Shown here one piece after another: positions 18,415 through 28,346 of a stretch of DNA of 36,822 bases. The notes under the pieces were generated by a model. It searched no databases and was not told the DNA's origin. It saw only the letters and a program-made list of their open reading frames with translations. This DNA comes from Candidatus Binataceae bacterium. GTDB lineage: Bacteria; Desulfobacterota; Binatia; Binatales; Binataceae. Position 1 is the stretch's first letter, and each line of letters starts with the position of its first letter. The stretch spans positions 1 to 36,822 of the forward strand of contig DASXMJ010000054.1 in assembly GCA_036495685.1 (NCBI GenBank), in the 5' to 3' direction. The position numbers and the translations under genes are program-made.

Positions 18415-20361
18415 ATGACCCGACTTGACAAAACCGACCTGGTATCGATCGACGATCTCACGCTGCCCGAGATCGAGCGGGTCTTCACGCTCGCGGACGA
18501 ATTTGCCGAAGCGCTCGCGCGCGGCACGAGCCTCGCGCTCGCCAACGGTTTGATCATGGCGACGCTGTTCTACGAGCCATCGACGCGAACTCGCTTGAGC
18601 TTCGAATCGGCCATGCACCGGCTCGGCGGTGCGGTCATCAGCTCTGCCGATATGCGTGCGAGTTCCGCCGTCAAAGGGGAGAGTCTGGCCGACACGGTAC
18701 GCATTGTAAGTGCCTACGCCGACCTCATCGTGCTGCGCCATCCACAGGACGGTGCCGCGCGGGTCGCGGCAGAGTATGCGCCGTGTCCGGTGCTCAACGC
18801 CGGAGACGGCAGTCGCGAGCATCCGACCCAAACCCTCTGCGATTTGTTTGTCCTGCGCCGCAAGAAGAAGAAGCTCAAAGGGCTCACGGTCGCGCTGTGC
18901 GGCGACCTGAAGTTCGGCCGCACCGTCCATTCCCTGATTTACGCGCTAGCCCGTTTCGGCGCGAACATCGTCGCGGTTCCGACCAGCGGGATGGACGTGC
19001 CGGCTTATGTCCTGGAGCGCCTGGCCGCGGAACGCAACTACAGCTTCTCCACGGTAACCATGGATGAGCTGAAATCGCTCGCCGGTGGACTCGACGCGCT
19101 GTATCTGACTCCCAGCGCTCCGCATCAGATGGCCCTTTTCACCGGCGACCTTGCACTCCACAAAGCGCCCGCGGGCGAGGCGCCGGCTTCGCTGGACGCC
19201 TTCTACGTTACCCGGCTGCAGAAGGAGCGGATGGCGGGTAAGGAAATCAAACCGGGCGATTACGTACGTTTCGATGCGCGGGCCCTCAAAACCCAGCGCA
19301 CCCATGAGGCGGTGGTCATGCATCCACTGCCGCGTACCGATGAGCTCGCGTACGAACTCGACACCGACCCGCGTGCAGTTTACTTCGAGCAGGCTGCCGT
19401 CGGCGTACCGGTGCGGATGGCGCTGGTCGCGTGGCTCATTGAACAAAAACGTGACCAGCGCACCGACGCGAAACCGGCGGGCCAAAGTATTCGCTTCAAA
19501 GCCGAGCCGTATCCCCGCTGCGCCAATTCTAACTGCATCACTCGTTTCGAGGGTCCGCACCTGCGTCCGCGTTTCAAGCTGGCGCGCAACATGGACCGAC
19601 AGGTGCTGCCGCTTCGCTGTGAATATTGCGAGCGGGAACTGAACGTCGAATTCGTCGGACATGCGCGCTCGCATCGCTACTACAAGTACGATGAGAATCT
19701 GTACGGCTATGTCCGACAATGGATCGAAGAACCATCTCTGGCGGTATTCGAAACCGTCAAGCAGGCCGAAGAACACGGCTACGAACCGTACCGGCGCGGA
19801 CCGCAGCGCGAAGTCATGAATTCCGACGAGATTGCGCTCGCGGTCGAATCGCTGGCAGACCAGATAGCTGCCGACGTCAGTGACCTGACCAATGTCTATC
19901 TGATCGGAGTAGTGAGCCACGGTGCAGTCCTGGCAACCCGCGTGCGCGACGTGCTCGAAAAGAAGAGTGGAACTCGCGCCCCCTGTGCGGCGGTGGATGT
20001 TTACCGGTCTCAGGAAGCCATCCAGGAGTTGGATGGTGGAGCTCCTTTCGGGGTCGAAGGTCGCACCATCGTGATCGTCGATGACGTGATCAACAGCGGC
20101 TGGACCGTACAACGCGCCATGACCATGATCTGGCAGTACGGTCGGCCGGCCGCGGTGAGGTTAGCGGTGCTGATTGACCGGGGCCACCGCGCGGTGCCGA
20201 TACGTCCGAACTACGTCGGCAAGAATATTCCTACCTCAGCGTCGGAACGCGTACAGGTTCGCCTCGCACCTTCGGGCCGCAACGGAAAACCCAAGGCGCC
20301 TGACCGCGCGATGATCTATTCGATGGTCGAGCCCGTTAAAACTGCAGAGCAGGTGAAATGA
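18415..20361 (+). CDS. pyrB: aspartate carbamoyltransferase fused to a PyrI-like zinc module and a PyrR-like domain
   Basis: Second step of UMP synthesis. The 648-residue protein is about twice the normal PyrB length. Residues 1-345 are the catalytic chain: EPSTRTRLSF (54-63) for carbamoyl phosphate, Lys87 of the 80s loop, HPTQT (136-140), KFGRT (166-170) and HPLPRTDE (303-310). An extra segment of about 34 residues (232-265) precedes TRLQKERM. Residues 369-405 form a zinc module, CANSNC and CEYC, like the C-terminal domain of PyrI. Residues about 468-620 resemble PyrR, with IVIVDDVINSGWT and DRGHRAVPIRPNYVGKNIPTS. The PyrI nucleotide-binding domain is absent. The ATG at 18415 is preferred to the adjacent TTG. 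The stop overlaps pyrC (ATGA). The fusion is one continuous frame. Confidence 0.95.
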   Translation: MTRLDKTDLVSIDDLTLPEIERVFTLADEFAEALARGTSLALANGLIMATLFYEPSTRTRLSFESAMHRLGGAVISSADMRASSAVKGESLADTVRIVSAYADLIVLRHPQDGAARVAAEYAPCPVLNAGDGSREHPTQTLCDLFVLRRKKKKLKGLTVALCGDLKFGRTVHSLIYALARFGANIVAVPTSGMDVPAYVLERLAAERNYSFSTVTMDELKSLAGGLDALYLTPSAPHQMALFTGDLALHKAPAGEAPASLDAFYVTRLQKERMAGKEIKPGDYVRFDARALKTQRTHEAVVMHPLPRTDELAYELDTDPRAVYFEQAAVGVPVRMALVAWLIEQKRDQRTDAKPAGQSIRFKAEPYPRCANSNCITRFEGPHLRPRFKLARNMDRQVLPLRCEYCERELNVEFVGHARSHRYYKYDENLYGYVRQWIEEPSLAVFETVKQAEEHGYEPYRRGPQREVMNSDEIALAVESLADQIAADVSDLTNVYLIGVVSHGAVLATRVRDVLEKKSGTRAPCAAVDVYRSQEAIQELDGGAPFGVEGRTIVIVDDVINSGWTVQRAMTMIWQYGRPAAVRLAVLIDRGHRAVPIRPNYVGKNIPTSASERVQVRLAPSGRNGKPKAPDRAMIYSMVEPVKTAEQVK

Positions 20362-21722
20362 CGGGGATCCTGTTGCGCGGCGGCTATGTAGTCGATCCGG
20401 CAACCCGGACCGAGGGCGTGTTCGACGTCCTCGCGGTCGACGACAAGATCGCTTCCATCGGCCCGTCGGGTAGCGTGTTGGCGCCTGAAGGCAGCGCTAT
20501 TGTCGACGCGCAATCGTGCTGGGTGCTGCCGGGGCTGATCGATGTTCACGTACATATGCGCGATCCCGGCTTCCCCCAAAAGGAAACCATCGCCAGCGGT
20601 CTCCGCGCCGCAGCCGCGGGTGGGTTCACCACGGTGGCCGCGATGGCCAACACCCGACCCGTCAATGATTCACCGCAGGTCACCGGCTATATGCTCGAAC
20701 GAGCACGCGCGACGCGCAGCGCGCAACTCGTCCCGGTAGCGGCCGTAACGCGTGGGCTCGAAGGACGGGCCGGCGTCGACTATCGGGCCATGACCGAGGC
20801 CGGCGCGCGACTCTTTTCCGACGATGGCATGCCGGTCGATGATGAGCCGCTCCTGACCCGCGCCCTGGATGAAATCAGCGCGCTCGGGTACGCGATTTCG
20901 TTGCACGAGGAGGACCGCAACCTTTCCTGCAATGGTGCAGTTAATGCCGGCGCTGCGGCCAAACGGCTGGGCCTCAAGGGTTACCCGAACGCGGCCGAAG
21001 CAGAGCGCGTCCAAAGAGATCTCGGCTTGGCGGTCGCGACTCGGGCACCGGTGCACATCGCGCACGTCTCGACCCGCGAATCGCTTGAGCTGGTACGCGA
21101 GGCTCGATGCCGGGGCGCGCAGGTCACCTGCGAAGTGACGCCCCATCATTTTGCGCTCGACGAGGCGGCGACGCTTCGCTGGGGTCCGAACGCTAAGATG
21201 AATCCGCCTCTCCGTGCACCAGGAGACGTAGAAGCGCTCCGCGCGGCAATCGCCGACGGAACCATCGACATGATTGCATCTGATCACGCTCCCCATGAAC
21301 CGGCCGCAAAGCATCTCGAGCAACTCACGGACTTCTTCAGCCCCAACCGCGATGCTGATCAGCTGCCACCGCGGGTGGCAGAACTCTTCGCGGACTGTGC
21401 CAACGGCGTAGTGGGTCTTGAAACGTCGCTGGGCTTAGCGCTGCAACTCGTGCACCGATCTTTGATCGGTGCGGCGCGTCTGGTTGAGATGATGAGCTTG
21501 AATCCTGCCCGCCTCCTGCGGCTCGAGCGCGGAACTTTGGCCACCGGCACCGTTGCCGACATTACCGTAGTCGACCCCAACCTCGAGTGGGCCGTGGAAC
21601 CGGATCGCTTTCGTTCAAAGAGTCGTAACACGCCCTTCATGGGAATGCGGCTTAAGGGAAGAGCGATTCTGACGATGGTCGGTGGCGAAATCGTATATGA
21701 CGCCCGACGTGGAGACGCTTGA
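20358..21722 (+). CDS. pyrC: dihydroorotase, type I
   Basis: Third step of UMP synthesis, interconverting carbamoyl aspartate and dihydroorotate. The 454-residue protein has the metal-binding HVHMRDPG motif (His64, His66), [26 protein letters not shown] and the catalytic aspartate in ASDHAPHEP (Asp309). Length and motifs are of the Aquifex/Bacillus type I class, members of which can form complexes with aspartate carbamoyltransferase. That is relevant because the upstream PyrB is unusual and the two genes overlap by 4 bases. Its stop overlaps the carA start. Confidence 0.95.
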   Translation: MTGILLRGGYVVDPATRTEGVFDVLAVDDKIASIGPSGSVLAPEGSAIVDAQSCWVLPGLIDVHVHMRDPGFPQKETIASGLRAAAAGGFTTVAAMANTRPVNDSPQVTGYMLERARATRSAQLVPVAAVTRGLEGRAGVDYRAMTEAGARLFSDDGMPVDDEPLLTRALDEISALGYAISLHEEDRNLSCNGAVNAGAAAKRLGLKGYPNAAEAERVQRDLGLAVATRAPVHIAHVSTRESLELVREARCRGAQVTCEVTPHHFALDEAATLRWGPNAKMNPPLRAPGDVEALRAAIADGTIDMIASDHAPHEPAAKHLEQLTDFFSPNRDADQLPPRVAELFADCANGVVGLETSLGLALQLVHRSLIGAARLVEMMSLNPARLLRLERGTLATGTVADITVVDPNLEWAVEPDRFRSKSRNTPFMGMRLKGRAILTMVGGEIVYDARRGDA

Positions 21723-22927
21723 TGGCTGCGCGCGATAAACGAGCCGCAATCCTGGCCCTCGCGGATGGAAACATCTATCGCGGTCTTGCATTCGGCGCGG
21801 TGGGCGAAGCCACCGGCGAGGTGGTGTTCAACACTTCGATGACCGGATACCAGGAAGTGCTCACCGATCCATCTTACAAGGGCCAGCTCGTGTGCATGAC
21901 CTATCCCGAGATTGGCAACGTGGGCGCCAATCGAGAGGATGTCGAGTCGCGCCGCGTTTACGTCGAAGGATTTATCGTCCGGCAATGCTGCGAGCGGCCA
22001 TCGAACTGGCGTTCCGAAGTCTCGCTCCACGAGTACCTGACAGAGGCGGGAATCGCCGGAATCGAAGGAATGGATACGCGCGCCCTGGTGCGCCACATCC
22101 GGACGCACGGAGCGCAGCAAGCCGTTCTTTCCAGCATCGATCTCGATCCGCAGTCGTTGGTCAGAAAGGCGCAGGCGTCGCCCGGGCTGGTAGGTCGGGA
22201 CCTGGTCAGAGAGGTTACGTGCCACGAGGCGCACGATTGGGACCTTGCGGATTGGGAGCTGGGGCAGGGCTACCGGGCCATGACCAAGGAAGAGCTGCGC
22301 GATGCGCCGCGCGTGGTCGCTCTCGACTACGGAATCAAGTTGAATATTCTGCGCCGGCTAGTTGCCAGCGGCTTTCGGGTGCGGGTGTTGCCGGCAAATT
22401 CGAGTGCACAACAAATTCTCGCGGAAAGCCCGGACGGGATTTTTCTTTCCAATGGACCGGGCGATCCAGCCGCGCTGCTGTATACGCATCAGGCCGTCGC
22501 AGGCGTGCTGGGAAAGAAACCGGTCTTCGGTATCTGCCTCGGTCATCAAATCCTGGGCCTAGCCCTGGGCGGGCGAACCTACAAGCTCGATTTTGGCCAT
22601 CACGGCGCGAACCATCCGGTGGTCGACCTGCGCAGCCAGCGAGTGGAGATCACTTCCCAGAACCACGGATTTGCCGTCGACACCGAGTCTCTGAAAGGAC
22701 GAGCCGAGCTCTCGCATCTGAATCTCAACGACCGCACCGTGGAAGGGATGCGCGGGCAGGGTGTTCCGTTCTTCTCGGTGCAATATCATCCCGAAGCGTC
22801 ACCCGGTCCTCACGATTCGAGTTATTTGTTTCGTCGCTTCAAGCGAGTGGTCGAGATGTTCCCCCGTTATGGCGTGGACACGCTCGATCGGGTTGCCGCC
22901 GAGGAGGCCGAAGACGCACGTGGATGA
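21722..22927 (+). CDS. carA: carbamoyl-phosphate synthase small subunit
   Basis: Glutamine amidotransferase subunit that supplies ammonia to CarB. The 401-residue protein has the N-terminal CPSase small-chain domain ([18 protein letters not shown]) and a class I glutaminase domain with the nucleophile in FGICLGHQ (Cys272), plus SQNHGFAVD and [10 protein letters not shown] with the catalytic histidine. The ATG at 21722 overlaps the pyrC stop (TGATG) and is preferred to the TTG one codon earlier. It ends 28 bases before carB. Confidence 0.96.
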   Translation: MAARDKRAAILALADGNIYRGLAFGAVGEATGEVVFNTSMTGYQEVLTDPSYKGQLVCMTYPEIGNVGANREDVESRRVYVEGFIVRQCCERPSNWRSEVSLHEYLTEAGIAGIEGMDTRALVRHIRTHGAQQAVLSSIDLDPQSLVRKAQASPGLVGRDLVREVTCHEAHDWDLADWELGQGYRAMTKEELRDAPRVVALDYGIKLNILRRLVASGFRVRVLPANSSAQQILAESPDGIFLSNGPGDPAALLYTHQAVAGVLGKKPVFGICLGHQILGLALGGRTYKLDFGHHGANHPVVDLRSQRVEITSQNHGFAVDTESLKGRAELSHLNLNDRTVEGMRGQGVPFFSVQYHPEASPGPHDSSYLFRRFKRVVEMFPRYGVDTLDRVAAEEAEDARG

Positions 22928-22955
22928 CCGCTACCGTCGAGACTGAATTAGTAAC

Positions 22956-25900
22956 GTGCCGCTGCGCAAAGACTTGAAATCGATTCTGCTTATCGGCTCC
23001 GGCCCGATCGTGATCGGACAGGCCTGCGAGTTCGACTACTCGGGCACCCAGGCGATCAAGGCACTGCGCGAAGAAGGACTGCGTATCATTCTCATAAACT
23101 CCAACCCTGCGACCATCATGACCGACCCGGAACTGGCAGACCGGACCTATATCGAGCCGATGACCGCCGAGGCGATCGGCAAGATCATTGAGCGCGAGCG
23201 GCCGGACGCACTTCTCCCAACCGTGGGTGGTCAGACCGCTCTCAACCTTGCGATCGAACTCGCGGAATCGGGCGTGCTGGATCGTTTTAAGTGCGAACTG
23301 ATTGGCGCCAAGCTGCCAGCCATCAAGAAGGCCGAGGACCGGGACCTCTTCAAACAGGCGATGATCAACATCGGCCTCGAAGTGCCGCGCTCCTCGATCG
23401 CGCATTCGATGGACGATGCTGAACGCATCCGGCAGGACCTCGGACTGCCCCTGATTATCCGGCCGTCGCGGACCCTGGGCGGGACCGGAGGATCGATTGC
23501 TCGGGAACTCGACGACTATCGCGCCAAGGTGAAGTGGGGGCTCGAAATGTCACCCATTCATAAGGTGCTGATCGAGGAGTCGGTCGAAGGATGGAAAGAG
23601 TTCGAGCTCGAGGTGATGCGCGATATGGCCGACAACGTCGTCATCATCTGCTCGATCGAGAACCTCGACCCAATGGGGGTGCACACCGGTGACTCAATCA
23701 CGGTGGCGCCGGCACAGACCCTGACCGACAAGGAATACCAGATCATGCGCAATGCCGCATTGCGCATCATCCGCGAGATCGGGGTCGATACCGGTGGTTC
23801 CAATATTCAGTTCGCGATCGATCCCAACACCGGCAAGATGGTCGTGATCGAGATGAATCCGCGCGTCTCGCGGAGTTCCGCGCTGGCCTCCAAAGCCACC
23901 GGTTTTCCGATTGCAAAGATTGCCGCCCGACTCGCGGTCGGTTACCGCCTCGACGAGATCCCCAACGACATCACCCGCAAGACGCCCGCCTGTTTCGAGC
24001 CGACCATCGATTACGTGGTGACCAAGATCCCGCGCTTTACCTTCGAGAAATTTCGCGGCGCCGCCGACGAGTTGGGGCCGCAGATGAAGTCGGTCGGCGA
24101 GGTCATGGCGATCGGGCGGACCTTCAAGGAATCGTTGCAAAAGGCGCTGCGCTCTCTGGAAATCGGATCCTTCGGACTTGAATCCCACCTGAACGCAGCT
24201 ACTCGCGACGCCGCTTTGGCTGAGCTGCGCAAGGAAGTAAGCCGCCCGAGCAGTCATCGCCTCTTCCATCTGGCCGACGCGTTGCGTCTTGGCCTGGCGC
24301 GCGACGAAGCCTATCGCTTGAGCGCCATCGATCCGTGGTTCATCGACGCGCTAGCCGAAGTAGTGGCGGCGGAAACGCGCGTGGCGCGCGAGCCGCTGAG
24401 CGAGGCCTATTTTCGCGAATTCAAGGCGCTCGGATTTTCCGACCGCCGGATCGCGGATCTCCGCGGCACCCAGGAATCCGAGATCGCGCAGACCCGCCAG
24501 GCATTTAAGGTTGCGCCCGTATACAAGGCCGTCGATACCTGTGGCGCCGAGTTCCAGGCGTTCACGCCGTACCTCTATTCCACGTACGAAGGCGAGGACG
24601 AGGCGGAACCCGACCTGCGCCGCAAGGTGATGATCCTGGGTGGCGGACCCAATCGTATCGGGCAGGGCATTGAGTTCGACTATTGCTGTGTCCACGCGAG
24701 TTTGGCCCTCAAGGAGGCCGGGTTCGAAACCATCATGGTGAACTGCAACCCCGAGACGGTCTCGACCGACTACGACATTTCCGACCGCCTCTATTTCGAA
24801 CCGCTGACCTTCGAGGACGTGCTCGCCATCGCCGAGCGCGAAAAACCCATCGGCGTGATCGTACAGTTCGGCGGACAGACTCCACTCAAGCTCGCGGTTC
24901 CGCTCGCACGGGCCGGGGTGCCCGTCCTGGGTACGAGCCCCGATGCGATCGATCGCGCCGAAGACCGCGAGCGTTTCAACACCCTGGTCGAAAAGCTCGG
25001 ACTGAAGCAGCCGCGCGGGATTCTGGTACGCGGTCTGGACGAGGCGATCCGCGGCGCCAAGCAGATCGGCTACCCAGTCTTGATCCGTCCCTCGTATGTC
25101 CTCGGCGGCCGGGCGATGGAGGTAATTGGCGACGAGGCTTCGCTGCGCCGGTACGTCGCGCAGGCTTTCGAAGCCTCCGAACGCCATCCATTGCTCATCG
25201 ATCGGTATCTGCGCGGCGCCACCGAGGTCGATGTGGATGCGATAAGCGACGGTGAAACGGTGGTGGTCGGCGGTATCATGGAGCACGTCGAGCATGCCGG
25301 TATCCATTCCGGCGACAGCGCGTGTGTTCTGCCGCCGCGAAGCCTCACGCCGGACTTGCAACGTTCACTCACCGAGCAGACCAAATTGCTGGCACGCGAG
25401 CTGGGCGTGGTTGGACTGATTAATGTCCAGTACGCAATCTACGAGGGCGAGGTTTATATCCTCGAAGTCAATCCGCGCGCCTCTCGGACCATTCCGTTTG
25501 TCAGCAAGGCAATTGGGGTTCCGCTCGCCAAGCTCGCGGCCCTGGTGATGGCGGGCAAGAAGTTGAGCGAACTCGGGTTCACAACCGAACGAGTCCCCGG
25601 ATACGTGGCGGTTAAGGAATCGGTCTTTCCGTTTGCCCGCTTCGCCGGAGTCGATACGATTTTGGGACCGGAAATGAAATCCACCGGCGAAGTGATGGGC
25701 ATCGACTCGTCGTTTGCGATGGCGTTTGCGAAGGCGGAACTGGCAGCCGCATCGGACCTGCCGATGGCGGGGCTGGTGTTCATAAGCGTGCGGGATGAGG
25801 ACAAGACGTCGCTGGAACCAATCGTGCGCGGCCTGGTCGACATGGGCTTCGAGCTTATCGCCACCCGCGGGACCGCCGCGTACATCGCCAAGCTCGGTCT

Positions 25901-26162
25901 GAGATGCGCAGCGATCAACAAAGTCCTGGAAGGCAGTCCCCACATCGTCGATGCTATGCAGGCTGGCCGTATCGCCGCGATTATCAACACTCCCGACGAG
26001 AACGGCACGGCGGATTCTTTTTCGATTCGACGTACAGCGCTGGAACTTCGTTTGCCGTACTTCACCACCATGGCGGGGGCGACCGCCGCGGTCGAGGGAA
26101 TTCGCGCGCTAAAGAACGAACGTTTTGAGGTTCGCGCGCTGCAGGATTACCATCGCGGGTAA
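22956..26162 (+). CDS. carB: carbamoyl-phosphate synthase large subunit
   Basis: Makes carbamoyl phosphate from bicarbonate, ammonia and two ATP for pyrimidines and arginine. The 1068-residue length is standard. Two homologous ATP-grasp halves each begin with a GSGP/GGGP nucleotide fold ([20 protein letters not shown] near 11 and [18 protein letters not shown] near 557). A C-terminal MGS-like allosteric domain starts around residue 935 ([18 protein letters not shown]). That domain binds UMP or ornithine in some homologues, so feedback control is possible. The GTG start gives the normal [10 protein letters not shown] beginning. It is the last pyr gene of the operon, with recG 57 bases on. Confidence 0.96.
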   Translation: MPLRKDLKSILLIGSGPIVIGQACEFDYSGTQAIKALREEGLRIILINSNPATIMTDPELADRTYIEPMTAEAIGKIIERERPDALLPTVGGQTALNLAIELAESGVLDRFKCELIGAKLPAIKKAEDRDLFKQAMINIGLEVPRSSIAHSMDDAERIRQDLGLPLIIRPSRTLGGTGGSIARELDDYRAKVKWGLEMSPIHKVLIEESVEGWKEFELEVMRDMADNVVIICSIENLDPMGVHTGDSITVAPAQTLTDKEYQIMRNAALRIIREIGVDTGGSNIQFAIDPNTGKMVVIEMNPRVSRSSALASKATGFPIAKIAARLAVGYRLDEIPNDITRKTPACFEPTIDYVVTKIPRFTFEKFRGAADELGPQMKSVGEVMAIGRTFKESLQKALRSLEIGSFGLESHLNAATRDAALAELRKEVSRPSSHRLFHLADALRLGLARDEAYRLSAIDPWFIDALAEVVAAETRVAREPLSEAYFREFKALGFSDRRIADLRGTQESEIAQTRQAFKVAPVYKAVDTCGAEFQAFTPYLYSTYEGEDEAEPDLRRKVMILGGGPNRIGQGIEFDYCCVHASLALKEAGFETIMVNCNPETVSTDYDISDRLYFEPLTFEDVLAIAEREKPIGVIVQFGGQTPLKLAVPLARAGVPVLGTSPDAIDRAEDRERFNTLVEKLGLKQPRGILVRGLDEAIRGAKQIGYPVLIRPSYVLGGRAMEVIGDEASLRRYVAQAFEASERHPLLIDRYLRGATEVDVDAISDGETVVVGGIMEHVEHAGIHSGDSACVLPPRSLTPDLQRSLTEQTKLLARELGVVGLINVQYAIYEGEVYILEVNPRASRTIPFVSKAIGVPLAKLAALVMAGKKLSELGFTTERVPGYVAVKESVFPFARFAGVDTILGPEMKSTGEVMGIDSSFAMAFAKAELAAASDLPMAGLVFISVRDEDKTSLEPIVRGLVDMGFELIATRGTAAYIAKLGLRCAAINKVLEGSPHIVDAMQAGRIAAIINTPDENGTADSFSIRRTALELRLPYFTTMAGATAAVEGIRALKNERFEVRALQDYHRG

Positions 26163-26219
26163 AACTCGTCCTCGCCGATCTGGCACACCGAGATGCGCGC
26201 ACCAGTGGAAAGGAATCGG

Positions 26220-28346
26220 ATGCGCGCGACCGACGCTGCAAAGCCCACAGTCCGCAAATCGCACTCGCTGTCTCTCGAAACGAGCGTCGTAACCCTGTCA
26301 GGAATCGGCCCCAAACGGGCGGCGGTTCTCGCCGAACGCGGTATCGCAACCGTCCGCGACCTGATCTTTCATCTGCCGTCGCGCTATCAGGATTGGCGCC
26401 ATCTGACCCCGCTCAGCGCCTTGGTTCCCGGCACTGTCGCAACCGTCGAGGCCGAGCTTGGTGGGGTCAGCGAACGACCGATGTCGGGAGCACCGTGGAG
26501 GCGGTTGGCAAGCGGATGGTTAAGCAGCGGCGGCATCCGGGTTCGGGTGGTGTGGTTTAATCTGCCCGGCTACATGCGCGGAAAGATCCCGTCGGGCGAA
26601 CGCGTCCTCGCACATGGTCGTGTGACCGAGACACGGGAAGGAAATGTCGAAATCGTCCAACCCGAGATCCACCTTCTCTCCACGGGCTCGCCGCCCCCGG
26701 TTCGTCCTTACTACAACCTTCCCGCCGGAATGAGTCAGCGGGTCTTCGCCGGCATCGCGCGCAGCGCGCTTCGTGAGGTGGAGCAGCAGGTTGGTTCTTC
26801 TATTCCGGAGGACATGCACCACGACTTTCTCTCCGTGGCGCAGGCTCTTGCGGGGTTGCACCAGCCCTCCGCGGGTGCCGACGTAGGCGCGTTGAATGCG
26901 GAATGTTCGCGGGAGCACCTGTCGCTCGCGTTCGATGAGCTGTTCGCCTTCGAATTGGCGCTAAGCCTGGAACGGGAACGCGCGGCGCAACGGCCGGGGA
27001 TCGCTATCGAGAGCGGCGCCCAGAAGATTGGCGCCTGGCTCACGAGCTTGCCGTTTCGACTGACCGATGCGCAGGCCCGCGCGATCGGCGAAATCTCCGC
27101 CGACCTCGAGCGGCCCACGCAGATGAACCGCATGCTGCTTGGGGACGTGGGCAGCGGCAAGACCCTGGTTGCCTTCTGTGCCGCGCTAAGCGTGATCGAT
27201 GCCGGCTATCAGGTCGCGATGATGGCTCCGACCGAACTGCTAGCGGAGCAGCATCATGCGAGTTTTCAGCGCCTGTGCGGAAACCTCGCGATCCCAGCCG
27301 CGCTGCTGACTGGCAAGGTCCAAGGTAGCGCACGAGCGACGCTCCTGCGCGGCCTCAACTCCGGCGCCGTGCACATCGTGTTCGGCACGCAGGCAATCAT
27401 TCAGGAACGGGTACGAGTAAAGGGTCTGGGTCTCGGGATCATCGACGAGCAGCATCGCTTCGGCGTGTTCGACCGCGCGAAGCTGAAGGCCCTGGGCCCG
27501 GGGGCGAATCTGCTGATGATGACCGCTACCCCTGTACCAAGAAGTCTGGCCCTGAGCCTGTTTGCTAATCTGAATATTTCATTTCTTGACGAACTACCCC
27601 CAGGGCGCACGCCGGTGGAAACCCTGATCTTCAGCGAAACGGACCTAGACCGGGTCGAGGAGATCGTGCGCAGGGAGCTGGCCGCGGGTTATCGAGCTTA
27701 CTACGTGCTCCCGCGGATTGACGCGCCTGACGAAGAAATGCGCTCCGTCGCGGCAGCCGCCGAGCGTCTCAAACGGAGTACATTGAAGGACTATCGGGTT
27801 GAGGTAATGCACGGCAGGATGAACGCCACGGACAAGGAACGCGTGATGGCTCGCTTTCGCGATGGCGCGGTGCAAGTCCTCGTTTCAACCACCGTGGTGG
27901 AGGTCGGCATAGACGTACCGGAAGCGACCGTCATCGCAATCATCGCGGCCGAGCGCTACGGACTTGCTCAGTTGCATCAACTTCGCGGCAGGGTGGGGCG
28001 AGGGCGCGCGGCGGGGCGATGCTGCTTGGTAGCGTCAGGCGAAGCAGACGAGGTTGCGCGCGAGCGCCTGAGTTTGATGACCACCTGTATAAGCGGTGCG
28101 CAGGTCGCCGAGGCTGACCTAAAGTTGCGTGGCCCCGGCGACCTTCTGGGCGCAAGGCAGACCGGTGCGTTGCCGCTGCGTTTCGTCCACCTGGTGCGCG
28201 ATGACCGCCTTATACAGCGCTCGCGCGAGCTCGCCGAGGGGTGGCTCAGGCACGATCCCAACCTCCAAACTCCCTCATCGGCGGGCGCGCGCAAGGCGAT
28301 TCGCCGCATGCTCTCGCTGGGCTTCAGCCTCGGAGACGTCGGCTAA
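26220..28346 (+). CDS. recG: ATP-dependent DNA helicase RecG
   Basis: Branched-DNA translocase for fork regression and recombination intermediates. It has an N-terminal wedge/OB region (LSGIGPKRAAVLAERGI, then FHLPSRYQDW), Walker A GDVGSGKT, the RecG-type helicase box DEQHRFGVFDR, TATPVPRSLAL, and motif VI QLHQLRGRVGRGR, followed by the TRG-like C-terminus. I chose the ATG at 26220 (708 residues) because GGAAAGGA lies just upstream. An in-frame ATG at 26193 has no ribosome site and would add nine residues. The stop overlaps the NUDIX gene start (TAATG). Confidence 0.94.
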   Translation: MRATDAAKPTVRKSHSLSLETSVVTLSGIGPKRAAVLAERGIATVRDLIFHLPSRYQDWRHLTPLSALVPGTVATVEAELGGVSERPMSGAPWRRLASGWLSSGGIRVRVVWFNLPGYMRGKIPSGERVLAHGRVTETREGNVEIVQPEIHLLSTGSPPPVRPYYNLPAGMSQRVFAGIARSALREVEQQVGSSIPEDMHHDFLSVAQALAGLHQPSAGADVGALNAECSREHLSLAFDELFAFELALSLERERAAQRPGIAIESGAQKIGAWLTSLPFRLTDAQARAIGEISADLERPTQMNRMLLGDVGSGKTLVAFCAALSVIDAGYQVAMMAPTELLAEQHHASFQRLCGNLAIPAALLTGKVQGSARATLLRGLNSGAVHIVFGTQAIIQERVRVKGLGLGIIDEQHRFGVFDRAKLKALGPGANLLMMTATPVPRSLALSLFANLNISFLDELPPGRTPVETLIFSETDLDRVEEIVRRELAAGYRAYYVLPRIDAPDEEMRSVAAAAERLKRSTLKDYRVEVMHGRMNATDKERVMARFRDGAVQVLVSTTVVEVGIDVPEATVIAIIAAERYGLAQLHQLRGRVGRGRAAGRCCLVASGEADEVARERLSLMTTCISGAQVAEADLKLRGPGDLLGARQTGALPLRFVHLVRDDRLIQRSRELAEGWLRHDPNLQTPSSAGARKAIRRMLSLGFSLGDVG

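Noticed and set aside
18946-20112. 388-codon minus-strand frame opposite the pyrB fusion
   Set aside because: No motif and no start signal; the sense strand carries clear domain motifs throughout.
21892-22977. 361-codon plus-strand frame overlapping carA
   Set aside because: Arginine- and glycine-rich shadow frame; carA has all its catalytic motifs.
24351-25361. 336-codon minus-strand frame opposite carB
   Set aside because: Shadow of a strongly conserved gene in GC-rich sequence.
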